Part shown: piece by piece, positions 42,200 through 50,037 of the stretch
How the letters are laid out: each line of letters opens with the position of its first letter
Position numbering within the stretch: the first letter of the stretch is position 1
Assembly: GCA_900752065.1 (NCBI GenBank)
Contig: CAADTT010000136.1
Coordinates: 1-64,000 of the forward strand
Direction: 5' to 3'
Origin: Lachnospiraceae bacterium
GTDB taxonomy: Bacteria > Bacillota > Clostridia > Lachnospirales > Lachnospiraceae
Length of the DNA: 64,000 bases
Notes under the pieces: generated by a model
Database searches by the model: none
What the model was told of the DNA's origin: nothing
The model's input: the letters and a program-made list of their open reading frames with translations, nothing else
Made by a program: the position numbers and the translations under genes

Positions 42200-43180
42200 A
42201 TGCTACATATCATTTTGGCAATACTAAAAATAGTGGGAATTCTGTTGGCGGTTCTGCTGCTCCTGGTGCTATTGGTCGTCTGTTCGGTGCTTTTTGTACC
42301 TTTGCGCTATCGTGTAAGCGCCGCCAAGGATGCGGAAGGAATCCGGGCGCAGGGAAGGGTGAGCTGGCTGCTGCGTGCCGTATCTGCAACGGTGGAATTG
42401 CATGACGGGAAGCCCGGATTGAAAGTGCGGATTCTGTTCTTTAAAAAAAATTTTTTGCCGGATCAGGGACAGCCGCCGGATGAAAAAAGAAAAAAAAGAA
42501 GAAAGAAAGCCCAAAAGAAGCCGCCGGAGAGACAGGATAAAGCTGTGAAAACAGAAAGAAAAGTTCCGGAAAAATTACAGAAGGGACAAACGGCAGCAGA
42601 GCCTGGGAAGTCTTCCGTACCTCCGGAAATTACGGAAGAGGATTTCCGGGAATCTACTGAGGAAAATACGAAGGAAGAAAAACCAGATACGAAGGAAGAA
42701 GAACCAGAAAAGAGAGGTGGCAAACTTCGGGCGCTTTGGAACAGGATAAAAGAATTGTGGGAAAAGCTGATGGCGGTTCCGCAGAAGCTCAGGCAGTTCA
42801 CAGAGCGCGGGAGAGCTGCATTCCAAAAAATCAGCGACTGGGTATCCTTTCTCTTTTCTGACATGGTAAAAGCGGTGATCTGCCGTTTTAAACAGCATCT
42901 TTTGTATCTGTGGAGGCACCTGAAGCCGGACAGGATACGGGGAGAGCTGCGATACGGGTTTGATGATCCGTCTCTGACGGGACAGCTTACCGGACTGCTC
43001 TATATACTGCTCCCGGTAGGGTGCTATGAGATCCGCCTTCAGCCGGATTTTGAAAATACTTTATACGAAGGAGAACTGCATATAAAAGGACACATACGGC
43101 TCTGTCATCTGGCAATCGTCGGATGGAAAGTATTTCGGGATAAGGAGTTTAGAAAAATATTGAAAAAATTTCAAGCATAA
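42200..43180 (+). CDS. DUF2953 domain membrane-anchored protein
   Basis: This 326-residue protein has a long N-terminal hydrophobic helix (about 3-32) ending VPLRYRV. A DUF2953-type region, a very charged middle stretch of Lys, Glu and Pro (about 90-180) and a C-terminal region with two amphipathic or hydrophobic segments follow. In Bacillus the YtfI/DUF2953 protein is encoded beside YtfJ/GerW, and the same order occurs here, with gerW 15 bases downstream. A link to sporulation or spore germination is therefore likely. The molecular role is unknown. Confidence 0.82.
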   Translation: MLHIILAILKIVGILLAVLLLLVLLVVCSVLFVPLRYRVSAAKDAEGIRAQGRVSWLLRAVSATVELHDGKPGLKVRILFFKKNFLPDQGQPPDEKRKKRRKKAQKKPPERQDKAVKTERKVPEKLQKGQTAAEPGKSSVPPEITEEDFRESTEENTKEEKPDTKEEEPEKRGGKLRALWNRIKELWEKLMAVPQKLRQFTERGRAAFQKISDWVSFLFSDMVKAVICRFKQHLLYLWRHLKPDRIRGELRYGFDDPSLTGQLTGLLYILLPVGCYEIRLQPDFENTLYEGELHIKGHIRLCHLAIVGWKVFRDKEFRKILKKFQA

Positions 43181-43195
43181 GGAGGAATCAGAAAC

Positions 43196-43597
43196 ATGGC
43201 ATCAGAAAATAATGTTCAGACAACCGTTGATTCTCTGTTTAAGGGGATGAACAGCTTTATTACCACAAAGACCGTGGTGGGAGACGCGATTCATATCGGC
43301 GATACGATCATTCTTCCGTTGGTGGATGTATCCTTTGGAATCGGAGCAGCGGCAAAGGCAGAGGATAAGAAAAACGGCGGAGGCGGCGGAATGGGCGGAA
43401 AAATGACTCCCAGCGCAATTCTGGTGATCCAAAATGGAACAACGAAGCTTGTGAATGTAAAGAATCAGGATGGACTCACGAAGATTCTGGATATGGTTCC
43501 CGATTTCGTGAACCGTTTCGCAGGCAGCGGGAAAAGTTACTCGGAGGAGGAGACAAAGGCGGCGGCAGAGGCTGTAGACGATATTTTTTCAGAGTAA
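43196..43597 (+). CDS. GerW-family (YtfJ) sporulation protein
   Basis: This 133-residue protein has the GerW/YtfJ pattern: a ligand-like beta domain with VDVSFGIGAAA, a glycine-rich stretch (GGGGGMGGK) and PSAILVIQ. In Bacillus, GerW is a spore protein needed for germination by certain nutrients. It follows the DUF2953 gene, a conserved pair in spore formers. The ribosome-binding site is AAGGAGG. Confidence 0.92.
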   Translation: MASENNVQTTVDSLFKGMNSFITTKTVVGDAIHIGDTIILPLVDVSFGIGAAAKAEDKKNGGGGGMGGKMTPSAILVIQNGTTKLVNVKNQDGLTKILDMVPDFVNRFAGSGKSYSEEETKAAAEAVDDIFSE

Positions 43598-43654
43598 TGT
43601 GGTAGGACAAAGGGAAGCTGCATATATTGAAGAAAAGATGTTTCAGGAGCGGAC

Positions 43655-43792
43655 ATGAAACGCATTGCAGGGTATACGCTTTTCTGGATGGGAATCGGAA
43701 TGCTTCTGGCAGTCATCATCCCGTATAAGTTTTTTTCTATTTTAATTTGTGCCGTAATATTGCTAATTGGATATAATCTGTTTTGTTCATAA
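43655..43792 (+). CDS. 45-residue small membrane protein after gerW
   Basis: The frame starts MKRIAGYTLFWMGIGMLLA, has an AGGAGC site upstream (43644-43649) and encodes two hydrophobic segments separated by IPYKFF, the shape of a small membrane hairpin. It ends before the terminator at 43810-43843, so it would be the last gene of the DUF2953-gerW operon. Expression during sporulation is likely by position. No characterised family is recognised. Confidence 0.6.
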   Translation: MKRIAGYTLFWMGIGMLLAVIIPYKFFSILICAVILLIGYNLFCS

Positions 43793-43809
43793 AAGGCAAA
43801 ACCGGGGAT

Positions 43810-43843
43810 AAGAGACAGGTGAAGATTTATCTGTCTCTTTTTA
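43810..43843 (+). terminator. Terminator of the gerW operon
   Basis: AGAGACAG (43811-43818) pairs with CTGTCTCT (43831-43838) and is followed by TTTTATT. Confidence 0.8.
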
Positions 43844-44266
43844 TTGAAAGTAGGTTATATCTTCTTGTCCCAGGCAGCGCTGAACGAATACGATGCCTAT
43901 GTTGAGGCGGAGGAGCAGCTCATGCTGGCGAAGGTATTCAAAGATTTTCCAGCGGCATTGCCTGTGATCTATGACAGAGCCTTGAAAGCAGAAGAAATCA
44001 ACTTTGATGCATGGCATGGCCTGATCAATTTCTACAGCCAGGATAAAGCAAAAACGGAAAATGACTGGTATGCACTGGCGGAAAGGATTGCTGATACCCT
44101 GAAATATTATCCGCTGCCGATGTACGATCTGCTGAGGATGATCGAGCCGCATCTGACATCAAAAGAATTTAAGGATCAGTATGCGTCACTTCTCGATACC
44201 TCTTTAAAAGCGGCGCCGAAGGCAGCGAAGCAGATCGCAAATTATCTGCTCAGCCTGCAAAAATAA
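43844..44266 (+). pseudogene. C-terminal remnant of a larger protein
   Basis: An open frame of 140 codons can only start at TTG 43844, inside the T run of the preceding terminator, with no ribosome-binding site. The sequence (LSQAALNEYDAYVEAEEQ, WHGLINFY, YYPLPMYDLL) is helical and resembles the C-terminal region of large secreted clostridial proteins, as far as I can recall. Loss of the 5' part by deletion is the simplest explanation. Confidence 0.5.
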
Positions 44267-44295
44267 AGTGCAGATCAATAGTTTCACAGAATAAA

Positions 44296-44336
44296 GAATC
44301 CCCTCTCGACAATTCTTTCATGTCGAGAGAGGATTC
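44296..44336. repeat. 16-bp inverted repeat downstream of the remnant gene
   Basis: Arms 44296-44311 and 44321-44336 match at 15 of 16 positions (the other can form G-T). No T tract follows on the + strand. It may serve as a transcription barrier between the convergent genes. Confidence 0.5.
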
Positions 44337-44353
44337 TGGTAAAAAGAGGGTAT

Positions 44354-44378
44354 AAAAAACCCCTCATCGTCTGAGGGG
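44354..44378 (-). terminator. Terminator of rpmB
   Basis: On the minus strand CCCCTCA (44372-44378) pairs with TGAGGGG (44360-44366), followed by six T (complement of 44354-44359). Confidence 0.85.
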
Positions 44379-44391
44379 CTGTAAATTCCGT

Positions 44392-44577
44392 TTAAGCTCT
44401 TTCTACTTTACCGGACTTTAAGCAAGAAGTACATACATACATCTTCTTAGCCGCACCGTTTACTTTAACTCTTACGGACTTTATGTTGGATTTCCACATT
44501 TTATTTGATCTTCTATGTGAATGACTCACGTTATTTCCGAAATGAGCGCCTTTATCACAAATAGCACATCTAGCCAT
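44392..44577 (-). CDS. rpmB: 50S ribosomal protein L28
   Basis: This 61-residue protein starts MARCAICDKGAHFGNNVSHSHR. It has C4-x2-C7 and a second CTSC pair (C49, C52), so it is the zinc-ribbon form of L28. The ribosome-binding site AAGGAGGTG is nine bases before the ATG. It is transcribed opposite to the Asp23-DAK2-recG genes, an arrangement common in Firmicutes. Confidence 0.97.
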   Translation of the reverse strand: MARCAICDKGAHFGNNVSHSHRRSNKMWKSNIKSVRVKVNGAAKKMYVCTSCLKSGKVERA

Positions 44578-44634
44578 GACTGCACCTCCTTGAAAATAGA
44601 TTACCTGTTCTCTTACAGGCTCACAACAATAGGT

Positions 44635-44663
44635 AGTTTATCAGATATCGGTGTTTTTTGCAA
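44635..44663 (-). promoter_or_regulatory. Candidate promoter of rpmB
   Basis: On the minus strand TTGCAA (44658-44663) is followed after 17 bases by TAAACT (44635-44640). Confidence 0.4.
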
Positions 44664-44807
44664 GAGAATTTTTTAAATTTGTCAAAATTGTTTTATCCGT
44701 AAATTTTTACTTCACAGAAAAACAAAAATAGATATTTCATTTTGGCGCAAAACAGGGTATAATTATAACAATACTGCTAAAATTATTATAATTAGGAGGT
44801 TACAGTT

Positions 44808-45164
44808 ATGAAGGGACGTATGGACACAGAACTGGGTTCAATCTTAATAGATACCGACGTAATATCAACTTATGCCGGAAGCGTTGCCGTAGAGTGTTTT
44901 GGTATTGTTGGAATGGCGGCCGTAAATATGAAGGACGGCCTGGTAAAATTATTGAAGAGAGAGAGTCTGAAGCACGGCATCAATGTGACCCTCAGGGACA
45001 ACAGGATTTCTCTTGACTTTCATGTGATCGTGGCATATGGTGTCAGCATCTCCGCTGTAGCACAGAATCTGTATGCGAATGTGAAATATAAGGTAGAAGA
45101 ATTTACCGGAATGGAGATTGAAAAGATCAATATTTATGTAGAAGGCGTAAGAGCCATAGATTAA
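44808..45164 (+). CDS. Asp23/Gls24-family envelope stress protein
   Basis: This 118-residue protein has the Asp23 pattern: an N-terminal IDTDVISTYAGSVAVECFGIVGMAA and a C-terminal VQNLYANVKYKVEEFTGMEI-like helix. Asp23-type proteins form oligomers near the membrane and are linked to envelope homeostasis. In Firmicutes this short form lies directly before the DAK2/FakA-like gene, as here (13-base gap). A TATAAT-like -10 lies near 44758. Confidence 0.9.
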   Translation: MKGRMDTELGSILIDTDVISTYAGSVAVECFGIVGMAAVNMKDGLVKLLKRESLKHGINVTLRDNRISLDFHVIVAYGVSISAVAQNLYANVKYKVEEFTGMEIEKINIYVEGVRAID

Positions 45165-45177
45165 GGAGGATTTTGTT

Positions 45178-46845
45178 GTGATAACAAATACGATAAATGC
45201 CAGACTATGCGCAAAAATGTTCCTGGCAGGAGCAAAAAATCTGGAGTCGAAAAAAGAATGGATCAATGAACTGAATGTATTTCCGGTTCCGGACGGTGAT
45301 ACGGGAACGAATATGACACTAACGATCATGTCAGCAGCAAAGGAAGTGGCATCTCTTAACGATCTTACCATGGAGACGCTTGCAAAAGCGATTTCTTCCG
45401 GCTCCCTGCGCGGAGCAAGAGGAAACTCCGGCGTAATCCTTTCCCAGCTTTTCCGTGGCTTTACAAAGGGAATCAAGCCGTATGAGGAAATTGATACGGT
45501 GATTCTGGCGGCTGCGATGCAGAAAGCGGTGGAAACAGCCTATAAAGCAGTTATGAAGCCGAAGGAAGGCACGATCCTGACGGTGGCAAAGGGAGCGGCT
45601 GATAAGGCGGCGGAGCTCGCAGAGACAGATACGGATATGAAGACCTTTATCGGAACCGTCATTGAGCATGCAGACCGCGTACTTGCTCAGACGCCGGAGA
45701 TGCTCCCGGTTCTGAAGGAGGCAGGTGTCGTGGATTCCGGCGGACAGGGACTGCTGCAGGTACTGCGGGGGGCATACGATGCATTTCTCGGCAAAGAGAT
45801 TGATTACTCAATTGAGGAAGCCGGGGCAGGTTCTGCGCCTGTGGGAAAGATGAAACCTCAGACGGAGACGGATATTAAGTTCGGCTACTGCACAGAGTTT
45901 ATCATCATGCTTGAAAAAGAATATTCCGAGGATATAGAGATGGAGTTTAAGGCGTTCCTGAATTCTATCGGTGACTCGATCGTTGTTGTTTCTGATGAGG
46001 ATATTGTGAAGGTTCATGTACATACGAATGATCCTGGAAAAGCAATATCAAGAGCTTTAACCTACGGCTCCCTCACAAAGATGAAGATTGACAATATGAG
46101 AGAAGAACATCAGGAAAAGCTGATCAAAGACGCAGAGAAGATGGCGGCAAAACAGGCGGTTGAGGATGCGAAAAAGACGCCGAAAAAAGATGTGGGATTC
46201 ATTTCCGTGTCCATCGGAGAGGGAATCGGACAGATTTTCAAGGATCTGGGTGTGGACTATCTGATCGAGGGCGGTCAGACGATGAACCCCAGTACGGAGG
46301 ATATGCTGAAAGCTATTGATGCCGTAAATGCAGACACCATCTTCATTCTGCCGAATAATAAAAATATCATCCTTGCTGCAAATCAGGCAAAGGTTTTGAC
46401 AAAAGGAAAGCAGGTTATCGTAATTCCGACAAAGACCGTTCCGCAGGGAATCGGCGCTATCATCAGCTACAATGCGGAGCTTTCTATTGAAGAAAATGAA
46501 TCTTCAATGGTGGAGGGAAGCCAGGCAGTTAAAACGGGACAGATCACCTATGCTGTGCGGGATACGCACATTGAGGACAAGGAAATTCATGAGGGCGATA
46601 TCATGGGAATCGGGGACAGCTCGATTCTGGCTGTGGGAAAGGATATCCAGCAGGTTGCGGAAGAAACGGTTGCACTTATGATGGAGGAGGAATCCGAGCT
46701 GATCAGCGTATACTATGGCTGTGATGTGGAGGAAGAGACTGCAAAGGCGTTGGGAGATGCACTGACTGCAAAGTATCCCGACTGCGAAGTAGAGGTATAT
46801 TCCGGCGGGCAGCCGATCTATTACTATGTAATCTCTGTAGAATAA
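45178..46845 (+). CDS. DAK2-domain, FakA-like fatty acid kinase
   Basis: This 555-residue protein starts at GTG after AAGGAGG. It has an N-terminal DAK2 ATP-binding domain with NVFPVPDGDTGTNM (33-46) and SGSLRGARGNSGVILSQ, a middle domain and a C-terminal DegV-like region. FakA of Staphylococcus phosphorylates fatty acids held by FakB (DegV) proteins. The gene order Asp23-DAK2-recG is widely conserved. Fatty acid kinase is the best guess, but dihydroxyacetone-type substrates have not been excluded. Confidence 0.87.
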   Translation: MITNTINARLCAKMFLAGAKNLESKKEWINELNVFPVPDGDTGTNMTLTIMSAAKEVASLNDLTMETLAKAISSGSLRGARGNSGVILSQLFRGFTKGIKPYEEIDTVILAAAMQKAVETAYKAVMKPKEGTILTVAKGAADKAAELAETDTDMKTFIGTVIEHADRVLAQTPEMLPVLKEAGVVDSGGQGLLQVLRGAYDAFLGKEIDYSIEEAGAGSAPVGKMKPQTETDIKFGYCTEFIIMLEKEYSEDIEMEFKAFLNSIGDSIVVVSDEDIVKVHVHTNDPGKAISRALTYGSLTKMKIDNMREEHQEKLIKDAEKMAAKQAVEDAKKTPKKDVGFISVSIGEGIGQIFKDLGVDYLIEGGQTMNPSTEDMLKAIDAVNADTIFILPNNKNIILAANQAKVLTKGKQVIVIPTKTVPQGIGAIISYNAELSIEENESSMVEGSQAVKTGQITYAVRDTHIEDKEIHEGDIMGIGDSSILAVGKDIQQVAEETVALMMEEESELISVYYGCDVEEETAKALGDALTAKYPDCEVEVYSGGQPIYYYVISVE

Positions 46846-46880
46846 AACATGGCATGTAGAAGCAGCTTCACAGGAACGAT

Positions 46881-46914
46881 ATTCCTTACAGATACGATGC
46901 TGTCTGTAAGGAAT
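46881..46914 (+). repeat. 12-bp inverted repeat between the DAK2 gene and recG
   Basis: ATTCCTTACAGA (46881-46892) pairs perfectly with TCTGTAAGGAAT (46903-46914). A second pairing, GGAGC with GCTCC, lies near 46925-46950. The T content after the stems is low, so partial attenuation of recG expression is more likely than full termination. Confidence 0.45.
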
Positions 46915-46995
46915 GCGGGATCTGGGGAGCTGTTGTTTCTTTGCTGCTCCCGGCAAAACGGGACGGCAGATTGCTTTTCAGTCAGGGGGCAGTTT

Positions 46996-49053
46996 ATGAA
47001 TGAACAATCCAGTCTGGATACGATCAAAGGCATCGGAGAAAAGACGAAAAAAATATTTGAGAGAGCGGGGATCTTTCAGATTGGAGATCTCCTCCGCTAC
47101 TATCCCAGAAGATATGATACCTATGAACCGGTCAGAGATATCGCAGAGCTGCAGGAAGGAGAAATGGCTGCAGTCTGTGCTGTCATTTTTCGTGATGTTA
47201 CCGTCCGCCACGTTCGGCGGATGAGCATTGCATCCACCATTCTGAGGGATCCGTCAGGAACGCTGCAGGTATCCTGGTACAACATGCCTTACCTGAAAAA
47301 CACCTTGAAGCCGGGAAAATGCTGTGTCTTCCGGGGGAAAATTACAAAGAAAGGACAGCAGACCGTAATGGAGCAGCCTGCTGTTTTTGATGTCGATGCA
47401 TACAGCAAGCTTCAGGGAAGTATGCAGCCTCTCTATCCGCTGGTGGATGGACTCACCAACAAGATGGTGACGAAAGCTGTCCGTCAGGCTTTGGATGAAG
47501 CGGAGCTTTCCGGAGATTTTCTGCCGCAGGAGCTTCGTATCCGGTATCATCTGGCGGAATACCGGTTTTCTCTGGAACAGATACACTTTCCGGAAAACGA
47601 ACAGGCCATGCGGCTGGCCAGACAGCGGCTGGTATTTGAAGAGTTTTTTCTTTTTATACTGGGACTTCGCAGCCTGAGAAACGACAGAGTTGTGCGTAGA
47701 CCTCAGCATCATTTGGAGAGAAAGGAATTGACAGCCAGAGTCATAGAAAATCTGCCATATGTGCTGACAAATGCACAGACAAAGGTGTGGCGGGAGCTGG
47801 AACGGGATATGACAGGAGACCATGTCTGTGCGCGTCTGATCCAGGGAGATGTGGGTTCCGGCAAAACGATCCTGGCAGTGCTGGCTCTGCTCCTTGCGGC
47901 GGAGAACGGGTGCCAGGGATGCCTGATGGTACCCACAGAAGTGTTGGCCAGACAGCATTTTGAATCGCTCACAGCGCTGCTCTGTGAGCAAAAGCTTTCC
48001 TTCCGGGCTGTTCTTTTAACAGGGTCTATGAAAGCGAAGGAAAGGAGGGAGGCATACGAGGAAATATCTTCCGGAGCAGCAGATATTATCATCGGCACCC
48101 ATGCACTGATCCAGGAAAAGGTTATCTACCATAAACTTGCACTTGTTATCACCGATGAGCAGCACCGTTTCGGTGTGAGGCAGCGGGAATCATTGGCCGA
48201 TAAGGGACATACCCCACATACGATCGTCATGAGCGCTACGCCGATTCCGCGGACATTGGCAGTCATCCTGTACGGTGATCTGGATATCTCCGTTGTAGAT
48301 GAACTTCCGGCAAACAGGCTGCCCATCAAAAATTGTGTGGTGGGAACCTCTTACCGTCAGAAAGCCTATGCCTTTATCCGCAGGGAGGTGGAACAGGGAC
48401 ATCAGGCATACGTTATCTGCCCGATGGTGGAAGAAAGTGAAGCCGTTGAAGCAGAAAATGTCATAGAATATACGGAACAGCTTCGGGCGGCGCTGCCGGA
48501 GTCTGTTTCGGTGGAATATCTGCATGGCAAGATGAAGCCCGCCCTAAAAAATGAGATTATGGATCAATTTTTGAAAAATGAGATTCAGGTTCTGGTATCA
48601 ACAACCGTTGTGGAGGTGGGAGTCAATGTTCCCAATGCCACGGTCATGATGATCGAAAATGCCGAACGTTTCGGGTTGGCACAGCTTCACCAGCTTCGGG
48701 GGCGTGTGGGGCGGGGAAAAGCACAGTCCTATTGCATCATGGTCCACAGCTCTGACAGCAGGCGGACACGGCAGAGACTTGAAATCCTGAATCAGTCCAA
48801 TGATGGATTTTTTATTGCCAGTGAAGATTTAAAGCTGCGTGGTCCGGGGGATCTGTTCGGAATCCGTCAAAGTGGGATGCTGGAATTCCGGCTGGGTGAT
48901 GTGTTTCAGGATGCCGGTGTGCTCGGGCAGGCCAGCGAGGCAGCCGCAGAGATTCTCGGACAGGATGAAACGCTGTCTTTTCCGGAGCACATGCTTTTAA
49001 AAGAACGGCTTTCAGATTATATCAGAGGAGATAGCGGAGGCTTAAACCTTTGA
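46996..49053 (+). CDS. recG: ATP-dependent DNA helicase RecG
   Basis: This 685-residue protein has the N-terminal wedge domain. Superfamily 2 motifs are Walker A GDVGSGKT, DEQH and SATPIPRTLAV, and the C-terminal RecG motif QLRGRVGRG is present. RecG remodels stalled replication forks. The frame is open further upstream, but ATG 46996 (site AGGGGG) begins at the conserved N terminus and gives the normal length. It follows the DAK2 gene in the usual order. Confidence 0.96.
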   Translation: MNEQSSLDTIKGIGEKTKKIFERAGIFQIGDLLRYYPRRYDTYEPVRDIAELQEGEMAAVCAVIFRDVTVRHVRRMSIASTILRDPSGTLQVSWYNMPYLKNTLKPGKCCVFRGKITKKGQQTVMEQPAVFDVDAYSKLQGSMQPLYPLVDGLTNKMVTKAVRQALDEAELSGDFLPQELRIRYHLAEYRFSLEQIHFPENEQAMRLARQRLVFEEFFLFILGLRSLRNDRVVRRPQHHLERKELTARVIENLPYVLTNAQTKVWRELERDMTGDHVCARLIQGDVGSGKTILAVLALLLAAENGCQGCLMVPTEVLARQHFESLTALLCEQKLSFRAVLLTGSMKAKERREAYEEISSGAADIIIGTHALIQEKVIYHKLALVITDEQHRFGVRQRESLADKGHTPHTIVMSATPIPRTLAVILYGDLDISVVDELPANRLPIKNCVVGTSYRQKAYAFIRREVEQGHQAYVICPMVEESEAVEAENVIEYTEQLRAALPESVSVEYLHGKMKPALKNEIMDQFLKNEIQVLVSTTVVEVGVNVPNATVMMIENAERFGLAQLHQLRGRVGRGKAQSYCIMVHSSDSRRTRQRLEILNQSNDGFFIASEDLKLRGPGDLFGIRQSGMLEFRLGDVFQDAGVLGQASEAAAEILGQDETLSFPEHMLLKERLSDYIRGDSGGLNL

Positions 49054-49105
49054 TGTGATTAATAGACATATATTACCGTCTTTCTCCAGGTTGTTTGTGC
49101 ATTTT

Positions 49106-49140
49106 TCCTGTTGTCTTTTCTGAAATTCTGTTATATTATC
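49106..49140 (+). promoter_or_regulatory. Promoter of the structured leader RNA
   Basis: A likely pair is TTGTCT (about 49112-49117), 17 bases, TATTAT (about 49135-49140). It places a transcription start close to 49148, immediately before the structured region. Confidence 0.55.
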
Positions 49141-49147
49141 TTGGTTG

Positions 49148-49345
49148 TAGCGTTTTAATTCCCGCGAGGAATGAACCGGGTGGGTAAGCTTGCTTGCACA
49201 TTTGGCGAATGTCGCGGGGGTCAGATGCCCTGTAGCTCTGCTGTGCTGCAGGCTTGATGCCCCGCAGCTTGATGCGGGTATCTGACTGCGTATATTCTGG
49301 TGTCCGAAGCATGATTATCACAGCATCCGTGTAAAATCGGACGCT
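49148..49345 (+). ncRNA. Highly structured leader or non-coding RNA, family not identified
   Basis: About 200 bases without coding potential contain several strong stems. CCCGCG (49161-49166) pairs with CGCGGG (49213-49218). GTCAGATGCC (49220-49229) pairs with GGTATCTGAC (49277-49286), enclosing CCTGTAGC (49229-49236) / GCTGCAGG (49245-49252) and CCCGCA (49261-49266) / TGCGGG (49273-49278). Finally GTCCGA (49302-49307) pairs with TCGGAC (49337-49342). The overlap of two stems suggests a pseudoknot or a switch. It has its own promoter and precedes the DUF6465 gene. It may be a raiA-type or other large Firmicutes RNA; I cannot match it with certainty. Confidence 0.6.
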
Positions 49346-49375
49346 TATGCGTAGTTTTGAGGAGGATTTAAACAT

Positions 49376-49807
49376 ATGAAAAAAACTGTAAAAACAACCG
49401 CAAAAGAAACAGCGAAGGCAACAGTCGTTAAGACAGAAACTGCTGTAAAAGAGGCTGCCGCAAAGGAAACGGCAAAGGCGGAAACAAAAGCTCCGGCTGC
49501 AAAGAAAACTGCACCGAAGAAGGAAGAAATAAAAGCAGCGGCTCCGGTAAAGCAAGAGGAGACAAAGGCAGAACCGGTGAAGAAGACGGCTGCAAAGAAA
49601 GCAGCTATTAAAGAAACCGTATATTTGCAGTATCTTGGCAAAGAGATCAACCATCAGGATATTGTAAAGCAGGTAAAAGAAGTCTGGACAAAGCAGTTAA
49701 AGAAAAAGGTCGGCGATATCAAATCCATCACGATTTATTTTAAACCGGAAGAGAATGCCGCATACTATGTAGTAAACGATGACGTGACAGGCAGCATTGC
49801 ATTATAA
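49376..49807 (+). CDS. DUF6465-type Lys/Ala-rich protein
   Basis: This 143-residue protein has a low-complexity basic first half of Lys, Ala, Thr and Glu (about 1-85), with several PAAKKTA-like pieces as in histone H1-like tails. A small folded C-terminal domain (VYLQYLGKEINHQDIVKQV, ITIYFKPEENAAYYVVN) follows. The C-terminal domain matches what I recall of DUF6465 in Lachnospiraceae. The tail suggests binding to nucleic acid or the cell surface, but the function is unknown. Its GAGGAGG site lies immediately after the structured RNA. Confidence 0.75.
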   Translation: MKKTVKTTAKETAKATVVKTETAVKEAAAKETAKAETKAPAAKKTAPKKEEIKAAAPVKQEETKAEPVKKTAAKKAAIKETVYLQYLGKEINHQDIVKQVKEVWTKQLKKKVGDIKSITIYFKPEENAAYYVVNDDVTGSIAL

Positions 49808-49820
49808 TTGGAATTATTAA

Positions 49821-49851
49821 AATCTGTGATCTTTCGATTGCAGATTTTTTT
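49821..49851 (+). terminator. Terminator of the DUF6465 gene
   Basis: The stem 49821-49831 with 49836-49846 (TTTC loop, including G-T pairs) is followed by a run of T. Confidence 0.8.
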
Positions 49852-49927
49852 ATAGGAAACTTTGTTTCCCATATAAAAAGATCATCCGGAAAAACGTGCA
49901 AAGCGTAATCTTTTTTACTAAAAACAG

Positions 49928-49957
49928 TTGAAATAGAACATGGTTATTCGTTATAAT
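49928..49957 (+). promoter_or_regulatory. Promoter of the sialidase gene
   Basis: TTGAAA (49928-49933), 18 bases, TATAAT (49952-49957). Confidence 0.6.
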
Positions 49958-50037
49958 GACTATTAAGGAACCCGGAGGGAAAGGGGGAGTTTGTGCAAAA
50001 CATGATGAACCGGGGCAAAATAAAAAAGGAGAATTAC

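Noticed and set aside
49148..49345. T-box leader
   Set aside because: A GGGTGG-like sequence is present near 49178, but the full T-box consensus is missing and the downstream gene is not related to aminoacylation or amino acids.
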